NCBI GenBank assembly: GCA_003447235.1
Contig: DLZV01000041.1
Coordinates: 21,407 to 85,406, forward strand
Reading direction: 5' to 3'
DNA length: 64,000 nucleotides
DNA from: Prevotella sp.
GTDB taxonomy: Bacteria > Bacteroidota > Bacteroidia > Bacteroidales > Bacteroidaceae
Under the pieces are notes generated by a model. That model was not told the DNA's origin. It ran no database searches and was given only the letters and a program-made list of their open reading frames with translations. Position 1 is the first letter of the stretch; each line of letters begins with the position of its first letter. Shown piece by piece: positions 26,598 to 34,365 of this stretch. The translations under genes and the position numbers were made by a program.

Positions 26598-26948
26598 TTA
26601 GTCCTCCTCATCGTTTAAGGTTTCATTATTCACATTCTCACCAGCATCAGAAATGGCAGAGACGATTTCAGCCTTCTCTTGCTCGCCGCGTCCCTCCAAT
26701 ATTCTGTCCATTTCTTCAAGCATCCATTGCTTGCGAGACCTGCCTTCCTCCTTAGCCTTTTGCAGTGCAGCCATTCTCTCTGCAAAACCATCTATATACT
26801 CGTTAGTCTCAGAGAGTAATGCCATGCTTTCCTCTGAAACTCCCATTTTCTCACACTCACCCTTAACCAGCACATCAATATCCTGGTCAGGATTGTTTTC
26901 TAATTGTTCTAACATCGAGGTCAGAATCTCGTCAAAACTTTTTGCCAT
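26598..26948 (-). CDS. 116-aa acidic helical protein
   Basis: Begins MAKSFDEILTSMLEQLENN; highly acidic, helical, with a coiled part (GFAERMAALQKAKEEGRSRKQWMLEEMDRIL) and an acidic end (NETLNDEED). It is 12 bp after the preceding frame and 4 bp before the 223-aa start. No family recognised; probably an adaptor or small subunit of the operon's complex. Confidence 0.6.
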   Translation of the reverse strand: MAKSFDEILTSMLEQLENNPDQDIDVLVKGECEKMGVSEESMALLSETNEYIDGFAERMAALQKAKEEGRSRKQWMLEEMDRILEGRGEQEKAEIVSAISDAGENVNNETLNDEED

Positions 26949-26960
26949 ATTATATTCTAT

Positions 26961-27250
26961 TTATTGAAACTCACCACTGAGTTTGTCCTTCATTGAATTT
27001 ATTTCAACAAGAATATCTCCATCTGAATAGTCTGGATGAAGTCTTGATTCCGTTTCTTCTATTGCATCAAACACTTCTTTTTTAGATTCGCCCGATAATT
27101 CGCCACGAAGATAATCCGTTAATTCACAAATCAGGACTTCTTCTTCGAGAACAAGTCTATCAACTTGCCTATAAAGCTCGGACAAGGATCTATCATGATA
27201 GGACCACGGCGTATAGGCTCCTCCAAGATTTTGTTTTCTTTGTTTTCCAT
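26961..27250 (-). pseudogene. Small acidic gene with apparent -1 frameshift near its start
   Basis: A frame ending at 26961 (SELYRQVDRLVLEEEVLICELTDYLRGEL ... LSGEFQ) reads like coding sequence well upstream of its first possible TTG start (27185), through NLGGAYTPWSYHDRS. No ATG exists in that frame. An ATG at 27250 in another frame gives MENKENK; joining the two needs one extra A in the AAAA run near 27231. So the gene, about 96 residues, is either frameshifted (mutation or sequence error), slips at the A-run, or starts at TTG 27185 to give 74 aa. Confidence 0.6.
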
Positions 27251-27260
27251 ACTTGTCTAC

Positions 27261-27319
27261 ATTTTTATTTTGTTATTTCTCCAGTTGTAGCATCCTTATA
27301 GTTATTCTCCTTGAATGCA
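27261..27319 (-). pseudogene. 3' tail remnant of a second Ycf46-type ATPase gene
   Basis: The minus strand encodes AFKENNYKDATTGEITK and a stop, close to the end of the intact ATPase (AFKENNFKDATTGK), and the similarity continues past the stop codon (compare 23221-23277). Upstream it joins directly to the end of the 137-aa paralogue. This marks a lost ATPase gene copy or a recombination scar. Confidence 0.8.
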
Positions 27320-27328
27320 CTTGTTCTG

Positions 27329-27742
27329 CTACATAATAGTAGCTTCGACAACTATATCTTCCTGCTCAAACAATATATTGTTGAGTTTCACCTTTTCAAA
27401 CACCTTCTGCAACTTATCGATATCACCAAGACGAAGTTTCACTATGTTGCCAGGCATCTGTTCTACAAAGCAAGCTTTCTCCGGTACAAGTTTCTTAGCA
27501 TAAGAGATGGCTGGCGACACAAGCAGGTCGATACCCATCTTGCCGTCATACGACAAGAACAAATCCGTGCCCTCAATCTTCTTTACAATAAGATTTATGC
27601 TTATAGACTTTGTAAAGCCCAGCACCTTAATGGGCACGGAGACAGACACAGTAGTCCCGTCTACATACTACAGATTATCAGTCTTATGAAAATGATTGGC
27701 TACATAATCCTGCAGCTCAGCATAAGTAATTGATAACTTCAT
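27329..27742 (-). pseudogene. Paralogue of the 137-aa beta-rich protein with an in-frame TAG
   Basis: From ATG 27742 the frame spells MKLSITYAELQDYVANHFHK and TDNL, then TAG at codon 25 (27668-27670), then YVDGTTVSVSVPIKVLGFTKS to the stop at 27329. Total length is 137 codons, as in the intact paralogue at 22486-22899, and alignment across the stop is gap-free (NVGHVDGKT versus NL-stop-YVDGTT). No other defect is seen. It begins 3 bp after the membrane-protein stop codon. A restart inside the gene (GTG near 27649) could make a 106-aa product; nonsense mutation, error or readthrough are the options. Confidence 0.85.
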
Positions 27743-27745
27743 ATA

Positions 27746-28378
27746 TTAACACCTACAAGGGTGAACTCGAATTCCGTTTTTCGGCTCTAGTCTTTCAGCA
27801 TAGTAGTCTCCTTCCCATACCAATTCATAAATCTTCATTTGAATTTTATACCATACAAAAGGTATGAAAAATATTAAAAGTAAAAGGAACATTGCAATCG
27901 CACACTTACTGTACTGACATATGATTTCACTAATGGAACTTTGACAACAATCAGCGAGTACCGTTATTAAATACAGAAGACAAATAAGCCATATATTTCT
28001 AAGGAAATTCTCATGAGCCTCAAGTGTTGGAATATTCATTAAGAATCCATTTTTTACTACATTATAATAGGCTTTCAGATAATCATCTGTATCATAAGAA
28101 GCTTTCTGATAATCATCTTTATATATATATTTATTTTTCAGTATAACATTTTCATGTGCTTTTTTTATCATGTGAAAATTGTTAGTCAGGAAACGTGTTC
28201 TATCTTTTATAATTGTTTGATAGAAAATACCAATGATAAAAGCTGTGACGAAAAACAATATATTCGTTTCTGCTTTTTCTCCAATCATTCCTCCTAGCAG
28301 AAGCAAAAGCAATGTTCCAACAGTCAGCTTATTTAAGCTATCATAAAATGTAAAACCAGTTATTGTATTCATATTCAT
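27746..28378 (-). CDS. Integral membrane protein, about four transmembrane helices
   Basis: 210 aa from ATG 28378 (MNMNTITGF), whose A is the last base of the previous small frame's TAA; an upstream in-frame ATG at 28399 would add seven residues. Two N-terminal helices (KLTVGTLLLLLLGGMIG; ILFFVTAFIIGIFYQTI), a soluble middle with Tyr/Lys-rich segments (NKYIYKDDYQKASYDTDDYLKAYY), then two more helices (IWLICLLYLITVLADC; CAIAMFLLLLIFFIPFVWY). The topology resembles small accessory membrane proteins of dynamin-type operons but I recognise no family. It may anchor the GTPases. Confidence 0.7.
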   Translation of the reverse strand: MNMNTITGFTFYDSLNKLTVGTLLLLLLGGMIGEKAETNILFFVTAFIIGIFYQTIIKDRTRFLTNNFHMIKKAHENVILKNKYIYKDDYQKASYDTDDYLKAYYNVVKNGFLMNIPTLEAHENFLRNIWLICLLYLITVLADCCQSSISEIICQYSKCAIAMFLLLLIFFIPFVWYKIQMKIYELVWEGDYYAERLEPKNGIRVHPCRC

Positions 28379-28470
28379 TATCTGTTTGTTATCGAACATT
28401 TCAGGCTAAATACATCATTTAAAAGATTCTGTATTTCGTCAATTCGTTTCACTGTTAGTTTCTTGTTCAT
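28378..28470 (-). CDS. Possible 30-aa small protein
   Basis: ATG 28470 to TAA 28378 encodes MNKKLTVKRIDEIQNLLNDV and ten more residues. Its stop overlaps the ATG of the membrane protein, which suggests translational coupling. Sequence is a plausible amphipathic helix but there is no other support. Confidence 0.35.
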   Translation of the reverse strand: MNKKLTVKRIDEIQNLLNDVFSLKCSITNR

Positions 28471-28527
28471 ATAGAAATCAGCAGAAAGACTATCGGGAGA
28501 GAAACTCCCAATAGTCAAATACTAGAA

Positions 28528-28653
28528 TTATTGCTTCTTATTCATTTCTTTAGCTATTGTTACTGCTAGCCCTCCAATGGCTACAGCCGCCATGCCAAGA
28601 CTCTTCCAAACACTCTTGTCCTTTTTCTTTGTTTTAATTGTATCTTCACTCAT
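28528..28653 (-). CDS. 41-aa single-pass membrane peptide
   Basis: ATG 28653 to TAA 28528. A lysine-rich N-terminus (SEDTIKTKKKDKSVWK) is followed by one hydrophobic segment (SLGMAAVAIGGLAVTIA) and a basic end. It lies 21 bp after the LeoA-like GTPase. Small hydrophobic partners are known beside membrane-remodelling GTPases; a role in anchoring is inferred. Confidence 0.55.
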   Translation of the reverse strand: MSEDTIKTKKKDKSVWKSLGMAAVAIGGLAVTIAKEMNKKQ

Positions 28654-28674
28654 GATTCTAAAATATTTAAATGG

Positions 28675-30366
28675 TTAAACTTCTTCAAAATCGACATATT
28701 CAGCAGAATTCTTCCATGCATCAATATCACGTTTGTATTTCTCCAAATCTTGGACTTTCTGCTTTAAGGAGGCAATTTCTTCATCACGCTCCTTTATCTT
28801 TTGGCATAAGAGTAAATAAGAAGGTGCAAAATTCTTATAATACTCATTGTCTGACTCAAAAGTTTTGAACACATTGCATATGCAATCATTTACCGCATTA
28901 GTTAATGAGTTCTTAAGTTCACTCAACTTCTTCTGGTTTTCATACTTTTTATACCAACCATAAAGTTCAAAAGCGACTCCAAGTCCTGCTCCTATCCAAC
29001 CAGCCCATTTGGTGATATTCTTTCCCATATTGATAGCACCCCAAGGCTTAAACTTATAACCTTTGGCTATTACATCTCTGACAGCCTTAATCTGCTCACC
29101 TGAGATATTCAGGTTTTTCAATTGTCCAACACCATACTTCACGGCATCATTCAACATGGCATCTTGCATAGAATAAGCTTTTTCTATTTTCACGGCTGCA
29201 AGATTTACATTATTGGCGTTAGCTTCACAACATTGCTCAATTTGAGCAGACAGTTTGTCTTGGAAGACATAAAAAGTCACCTGATTGTTCTGTACTCCAA
29301 GTTGATTAGAAATAACTTCGCCAATAGTCTCTAATGAAGCGCCATTGATTTCACGAATAGCGTCGTTCTTTATTTCATTAATAGCTTGACGAAGTTCATT
29401 ACGTGATAATGTAAGTTCAGACTTCAGATGCTTGCCATCCTCCTTTATCTCAGTACAGTCTCGCTCCATTTTGGCGATTGCCTTCGATACAGGTTTTTCT
29501 GTACATGCTATTGCTTTGTGCAATCCATCAATCACCTCAGAAACAGATGTTTCATAAGAAGAAGAAGATAACTTATCAGTATCGGCATTATTGACTACTG
29601 CATTTACGCATTTTCTCAAATCCTTAATATGTGAACGCTCATAATAACTGTCTATCTTAGAGAACCAATGTTGCAAACCCTTTCCTTTTGGATCCGCAGC
29701 AATACATACAATATGCAAACGTTTCTCCTCGTCAGGAGTCAAGTTTATAGTACTACGCAAACGAGAAATAAGGTTCTCTTTCTTTATCTTACATCCATTA
29801 TCGAAGTCGTACTCGTCCAATAGGTCATAACCAGCTTCATCCATTTTATTTATTACAAAAATGGTATTGTCAAGTTTATGATAATCACGCATAACACGAC
29901 GAATTATCTCAACATGACTCTCCTTCAACGGAACCACTGCATCACAAACATATATAATAATATGAGCCTCAGAAATATAACGTTCTGTAATTTCAGAGAA
30001 CTTTATATTCTGACCGTTTATTTCCCTTTCTTTTGTTCCAAACAGTCCTGGAGTATCAACTATCTTGAATCCCTTTTTCAGATCCTTAGGGCGATAAATG
30101 GTAAGTTCGTCGGAAGACTCGTCATTATCAATCTTCATGTTGTCTTCCAATCTACCCAATAGGCCAGCAATAGCACTCGTCTTTCCATCAGAGAAACTAC
30201 CCAACAAGACAACGCTTATTTCTCCATCGTTTATGGAATCCACTATACTATCTATCTTACCAAGATAAGATTGCAATTCGGGTATATACTCCACGCCTTT
30301 TTGCAGAAGTTGTTTCAACGCGGTTAGTTTCTGCAATTTGTTGCTTTTTATATTAAATTCTTCCAT
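28675..30366 (-). CDS. LeoA-type dynamin-like GTPase
   Basis: 563 aa. Complete GTPase motifs: G1 GSFSDGKT (56-63), a conserved DESSDELTIYRP switch region, G3 DTPG (104-107) and G4 NKMD (173-176). A helical bundle follows, with an apolar stretch (about 450-475, ITKWAGWIGAGLGVAFELYGWY) as membrane paddle, and a C-terminal coiled coil (KIKERDEEIASLKQKVQDLEKY). This layout matches LeoA, one of the LeoABC dynamins of enterotoxigenic E. coli linked to vesicle release. The start overlaps the end of the partner GTPase by 14 bp. Expected to bind membrane and change its shape in a GTP-dependent way together with that partner. Confidence 0.85.
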   Translation of the reverse strand: MEEFNIKSNKLQKLTALKQLLQKGVEYIPELQSYLGKIDSIVDSINDGEISVVLLGSFSDGKTSAIAGLLGRLEDNMKIDNDESSDELTIYRPKDLKKGFKIVDTPGLFGTKEREINGQNIKFSEITERYISEAHIIIYVCDAVVPLKESHVEIIRRVMRDYHKLDNTIFVINKMDEAGYDLLDEYDFDNGCKIKKENLISRLRSTINLTPDEEKRLHIVCIAADPKGKGLQHWFSKIDSYYERSHIKDLRKCVNAVVNNADTDKLSSSSYETSVSEVIDGLHKAIACTEKPVSKAIAKMERDCTEIKEDGKHLKSELTLSRNELRQAINEIKNDAIREINGASLETIGEVISNQLGVQNNQVTFYVFQDKLSAQIEQCCEANANNVNLAAVKIEKAYSMQDAMLNDAVKYGVGQLKNLNISGEQIKAVRDVIAKGYKFKPWGAINMGKNITKWAGWIGAGLGVAFELYGWYKKYENQKKLSELKNSLTNAVNDCICNVFKTFESDNEYYKNFAPSYLLLCQKIKERDEEIASLKQKVQDLEKYKRDIDAWKNSAEYVDFEEV

Positions 30367-33316
30367 AGCGTTTATGTTTTAATTCACCTACAAATTCAGA
30401 CATTTCAACATCAAAAGCATCAAGAGTTTCTTGTAATTCCTCAATATTTGCCAATTCAGTCCTGACAGAATTACTTAATTGGCGCTTTTGGGTTTCTACA
30501 TCTCTAATAACTGGTGCCAATATTGAATTTACATTGCTTTTAGCTCGCTGAGTTGCTTTACTTATTGCATCAGATACACTTTTTCGAGCATCAGCCTTTC
30601 CTCCATCTCCAGAACATGCATGAGCAATGCCACCGACAACAGCTCCTACACCTGCACCTATTAAAGTACCCACAACAGGTATGAAAGAGCCTACGACAGC
30701 TCCAGCTGCAGCAGTCCCAGCAGTTTTAGCTGTCCATGAAAGAACATCGCTAAAATCAATATCCAATTCTTCTAACGCACCAGAGAAATCAATATCAGCA
30801 CCAACCTCAACAGTTCGATTGAATTGTATTGGCTTTATGTTTACACCATCCAAATCTTTTATCTTTCGATTTGCAGTATTACGAACTTTTTTTAATTCAT
30901 CGTTAACAATAGACTTAATACGATTCTCTAAATTCTCTATAACATCTTCTTGGTACTGTTCTGCTAATTGATTAATATTACTTGGTTCATTATCTATAAG
31001 ATCAAAAATCCCTGCTTTCAATTCGCCATAGGCACTTGAAATAGCATTTTTTGTCTTGTTAGTTATGTTTCTCAAAGCAGAATCCATACTATTATTGCAA
31101 ACCTCTCGATTTATTGTTCGTAGGTTTGAGTCCAAATTGGCTAAATAGCTCTTCTGAGATTCCATAACTTGCTCAATGTCTGCGGCTATATTACTGGCTA
31201 AAGATACCAATTTCTGTTTGTTAGCTTCGATGATTTCAGACTTGAAATTTGAAGCCTTCTGCTCAACGAGAGTTGTCAAAGTCTTGAATTGGCTAAACTC
31301 CAAAACTTTATCAGCAGAACCACCAAAATACTTCAATAGTTTTTGTTGTCCTCTTATCAAATCTTCTCGCTTAGAAGAAAATGATGCTTTAGCAGACATA
31401 GCTAACAGTCCCTGTAAGGTTACATGCCCTGCATAAACATCACCCAATATAGTTTTAAATTCTGCCCGTATTAAACTTTCGGCCTTTAAGACACCTGGTG
31501 TTATCAATGTTTCTCGTTCTTCTTCTTCGTCATAATTGCTGACACCACCGCGCACATTATAGATAGAATATACCTTTACCCAATCTCCTAAATATTTCTT
31601 GATTTTTTCAGCTGTAGCTCGATCCGGTTTCTTATTATGTCCTTGAACATAAAAGACACAATGAGCCTTATGTAAAGCTGTTTTTATCACATCTTTAAAC
31701 TCTGCTTCATTTCCTTCTATACCGGGAACATCTATTAAAGTAAAAGGATGCCCAGCAATAGACAAATGATATTCATCATAAGTCTTTGTAAAGTCATGTC
31801 TGCCATCACCCACAATAAGACCATCCTCTTTCTTACGTTTATCATCGAATAGGATTCTAAATGTCTCGATAATTGTACTCTTACCTGCATTTGTTTCTCC
31901 AAAGAAAGCTATAACAAGATTATCCCACACAGTATCCTTCAAAGCAACATCCAATTCTTTCTTAGCTTCTTTTATTTTCGAATCAAACGCAAAGGCTATT
32001 TTTTCCTTCACAGTATTAAACTGTGAATTTACTCCATTTAAATCAAAGACGTCCAACTGAGTACTTTGCAAGATATCATGCAAAGTCTTATAAGCCTTCT
32101 TGATATCATTTTGAGAAGACAAACTATGATTAGACTTGTTCTTATCTGATGATGCATCAACCGACTCATGCGTTACATTGGAAGAAGCCACTCTACCTTC
32201 TTTTTTCTCTTTGGTTTTCTCATTTTTCAGAACGGCTCGTTCTTCTTCATACGACAACCGTTCGGATTGATCATGAGTTATTTTTGCATTTTGTGCTTTA
32301 TTCGTTGAGACTATACCCTTTAAAAACGCAACAACCGGGCTTGAATTTTCAACTTCTCTGTCAAACAATGCATAGTCGCTAATCTTCAAGTCAGAGCGTG
32401 TTGCATTTAATGACTTTTGGATGTAGAAACTATTCACAATGTGCTTTATTGCTGCGACCTCACTCCAGGCTACGCTAAAGCTTTTTTTCTTATCACATAG
32501 ATCGAAATAGCAAATGCGTTGATCTGTAATGATACAACCAGACGGGAGTTTCTCATCATCGTTTTTTGCCTTCCAATTAGCCTTATGACGCGACACCCAT
32601 AGCAGATGCTCATCTCTTCTCAATGTAATCTCATTAAGAAGTTTATTCGAAATCGCATCTACTTTATTCAGTCCTAAGTGTACACGATCAGGCCATGAGA
32701 CAAACGGTTTAAACAACAGTGTGTTCGACATAAATCCTGTATATATTTGATTACCTTCCACGGACCCTTGTCTTGCCTCACGGATTGCATCATTTAAAAA
32801 GTGAATCCACAAAGAGGATATTGTCATATCATCAAAACGACCTCCTAACAGCTGCGCATGCAAATAGCATGCTTCATCATCTTCATTATCATTCAAGACA
32901 ACGATATCGTCTCCATCGTCATCAGTAGACCTTTCGGCAGAGGCCAGTTGACTCCATTCACAATAGTAATAATACTCAAAATCATGCTCTTGATCATCTG
33001 TAACATACAAACGAACAAAAATACGCTCATCAGTAATCAACAGACCACTAATTAAATGTGAGTCAGTTTCTTGATATGGTTGCAAACAAATAGCACCATA
33101 AATAAGGGTCTGATTTGAGATTTCATCAGAATTGAAAACTGAAAGAATGAGTTTTTCCTCCTCATCAAATCTATTTTCATTCAGATAATTAGCACAATAA
33201 ATACTATACCCCTCGTCTGTATTATCGAAGTATGCACGCGAATTTTTCACAACACTTTCAATAAAGTCGTAGAAACGACAAGACGATTCGGAAATTTTAT
33301 TAACGAACTTAACCAT
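30353..33316 (-). CDS. Large dynamin-like GTPase, LeoC-like, with N-terminal PH-like repeats
   Basis: 987 aa. Two N-terminal beta domains share a pattern (LLITDERIFVRLY..EWSQL near 92-120; CIITDQRICYFDL..AWSEV near 250-275) like bacterial PH domains. After a charged linker comes the GTPase: G1 GETNAGKST (about 470-478) and G3 DVPG; the G4 NKxD is degenerate (YNVRGG). Long helices follow, then a Gly/Ala/Val-rich hairpin (about 860-902, AAGAVVGSFIPVVGTLIGAGVGAVVGG) typical of membrane-inserting paddles, and a helical tail. Pairing with the LeoA-like gene (14-bp overlap) suggests a two-component dynamin that works as a hetero-oligomer. The gene is AT-rich. Confidence 0.8.
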   Translation of the reverse strand: MVKFVNKISESSCRFYDFIESVVKNSRAYFDNTDEGYSIYCANYLNENRFDEEEKLILSVFNSDEISNQTLIYGAICLQPYQETDSHLISGLLITDERIFVRLYVTDDQEHDFEYYYYCEWSQLASAERSTDDDGDDIVVLNDNEDDEACYLHAQLLGGRFDDMTISSLWIHFLNDAIREARQGSVEGNQIYTGFMSNTLLFKPFVSWPDRVHLGLNKVDAISNKLLNEITLRRDEHLLWVSRHKANWKAKNDDEKLPSGCIITDQRICYFDLCDKKKSFSVAWSEVAAIKHIVNSFYIQKSLNATRSDLKISDYALFDREVENSSPVVAFLKGIVSTNKAQNAKITHDQSERLSYEEERAVLKNEKTKEKKEGRVASSNVTHESVDASSDKNKSNHSLSSQNDIKKAYKTLHDILQSTQLDVFDLNGVNSQFNTVKEKIAFAFDSKIKEAKKELDVALKDTVWDNLVIAFFGETNAGKSTIIETFRILFDDKRKKEDGLIVGDGRHDFTKTYDEYHLSIAGHPFTLIDVPGIEGNEAEFKDVIKTALHKAHCVFYVQGHNKKPDRATAEKIKKYLGDWVKVYSIYNVRGGVSNYDEEEERETLITPGVLKAESLIRAEFKTILGDVYAGHVTLQGLLAMSAKASFSSKREDLIRGQQKLLKYFGGSADKVLEFSQFKTLTTLVEQKASNFKSEIIEANKQKLVSLASNIAADIEQVMESQKSYLANLDSNLRTINREVCNNSMDSALRNITNKTKNAISSAYGELKAGIFDLIDNEPSNINQLAEQYQEDVIENLENRIKSIVNDELKKVRNTANRKIKDLDGVNIKPIQFNRTVEVGADIDFSGALEELDIDFSDVLSWTAKTAGTAAAGAVVGSFIPVVGTLIGAGVGAVVGGIAHACSGDGGKADARKSVSDAISKATQRAKSNVNSILAPVIRDVETQKRQLSNSVRTELANIEELQETLDAFDVEMSEFVGELKHKRYGRI

Positions 33317-33331
33317 AAGTGCTCATTTTTC

Positions 33332-33354
33332 ATCATTGCTTAATAAGCAATGAT
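33332..33354. promoter_or_regulatory. 23-bp near-perfect palindrome before the LeoC-like gene
   Basis: ATCATTGCTTA, one A, then TAAGCAATGAT: two perfect 11-bp arms. It lies between the small first gene and the large GTPase (start 33316). It could be an operator, or an attenuating hairpin; no T-run follows on the minus strand. Confidence 0.75.
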
Positions 33355-33368
33355 TTATAGATTTCTTT

Positions 33369-33635
33369 TTAATCTAACTTCCTAAATTCAAAATCACTTG
33401 GATAGCAACATGCCTTCTTGTAGTCGAAGGCGTAGATGCGCATATAGACTTCTTGCAGCTCTTTGGCTCCATTGTAGAATGGAGTGGTGGTGTGCTGCAA
33501 GGTCGTTACCGTCACTTCCATATCGGGAGTGAGAACGGTGCCATTGGAGCGCTTGATGCGCTTAGGCCATACTTGAAACACTTTACTCATAGGCAATAGG
33601 CAATAAAACTTGTTGGTCGCATCTGATGTTGCCAT
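33369..33635 (-). CDS. Small first protein of the dynamin operon (72 or 88 aa)
   Basis: Reading from ATG 33635 gives 88 aa; a second in-frame ATG at 33587 (MSKVFQVWPKRIKRSNGTVLTPDMEVTVT) gives 72 aa and begins the conserved-looking part. With the -7 box at 33662-33669, the first start would leave a very short leader. The sequence is beta-rich with basic residues, then YMRIYAFDYKKACCYPSDFEFRKLD. No family recognised. It lies directly under the shared promoter element and 52 bp before the LeoC-like gene. Confidence 0.65.
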   Translation of the reverse strand: MATSDATNKFYCLLPMSKVFQVWPKRIKRSNGTVLTPDMEVTVTTLQHTTTPFYNGAKELQEVYMRIYAFDYKKACCYPSDFEFRKLD

Positions 33636-33661
33636 TCAGGATACGATAGGTATTGATGTTG

Positions 33662-33708
33662 CAAAAGTAAAGAATAGTTTTGAGCCATACAAGTTCATAA
33701 TGGTTCAC
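33662..33708 (-). promoter_or_regulatory. Shared-element promoter of the dynamin operon (copy C)
   Basis: GTGAACCATTATGAACTTG plus TA (33708-33688) stands 18 nt before TACTTTTG (33669-33662). It matches copies A and B at 18 of 21 positions with the same spacing. Confidence 0.8.
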
Positions 33709-33905
33709 AAATCGTAATCATCGAATCGCAAGGCTGTTTATTTTACCCCACTTGACTCTACGACTGTGGCAACACGATCCCGAGGGCAGGGTTTGACCAC
33801 AAAATGGAGACCTTGCCGATGGTTGCTTATCATCGACGCCGATGGTTGCTTATCCCTCGTCGTTGTCGTAAGAGCGGGCCTCAGGGAGCTCTCCATGAGT
33901 CTGTA

Positions 33906-33993
33906 GCGCAAGGATCGCAACTGATTAGCGCAAGGACCACAACTGATTGGCACAAGGCTCGCAACTGATTGGCGCAAGGATCACAACCGATTG
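33906..33993. repeat. 22-bp unit in four tandem copies
   Basis: GCGCAAGGATCGCAACTGATT-type units start at 33906, 33928, 33950 and 33972, with a few substitutions. The unit length is not a multiple of three, and the region looks non-coding. Confidence 0.9.
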
Positions 33994-34020
33994 GCAAGTT
34001 TTGCCAACGATGCAAAATGC

Positions 34021-34059
34021 CATCATGCCGTAATGTCATCATGTCATCATGCCGTTAAG
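34021..34059 (-). repeat. Dispersed repeat, copy 2
   Basis: Inverted copy of the CGGCATGATGACATTA repeat family, ending GCCGTTAAG on the plus strand. It forms an inverted pair with copy 3 at 34147-34194 around a palindrome. Confidence 0.85.
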
Positions 34060-34079
34060 AAAAAGAGGGATATGAGAAG

Positions 34080-34119
34080 TCAAAGAAATAGTATATAATA
34101 TTATATACTATTTCTTTGA
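34080..34119. repeat. Perfect 40-bp palindrome
   Basis: TCAAAGAAATAGTATATAAT is followed at once by its exact reverse complement, with no loop. It is centred between dispersed repeat copies 2 and 3, whose inner edges are also similar (GCCGTTAAG..AGGGA on both sides when inverted), so the whole 34021-34194 segment is one large imperfect inverted repeat. Confidence 0.95.
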
Positions 34120-34146
34120 GCCCACATACAGCGTTTCCCTGTAAAA

Positions 34147-34194
34147 TCCTTAACGGCATGATGACATTACGGCATGATGACATAATGACATTAC
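34147..34194 (+). repeat. Dispersed repeat, copy 3
   Basis: TCCTTAA then CGGCATGATGACATTA and a second, altered unit. Same orientation as copy 1 (22217-22270), inverted relative to copies 2 and 4. Confidence 0.9.
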
Positions 34195-34365
34195 GACCAG
34201 ACTGTATGATGCCCTGTAAATCGATGTCGCGCTGGTGGGCTGTTTGTGGGTCCAATGCGGGGAGGCGCAGGGGTAGCATCCTGTTTTTTTTGGCAAACTT
34301 CAGCGAATTCTCTTCAAAAGCCCACCACCCTCTCGGCGAATTCTCACAAAAGATTTCAGCAAAAC

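Noticed and set aside
33738..33977. 79-codon minus-strand frame
   Set aside because: Made mainly of the 22-bp tandem repeat; the unit is not a multiple of three and the peptide has no protein-like features.
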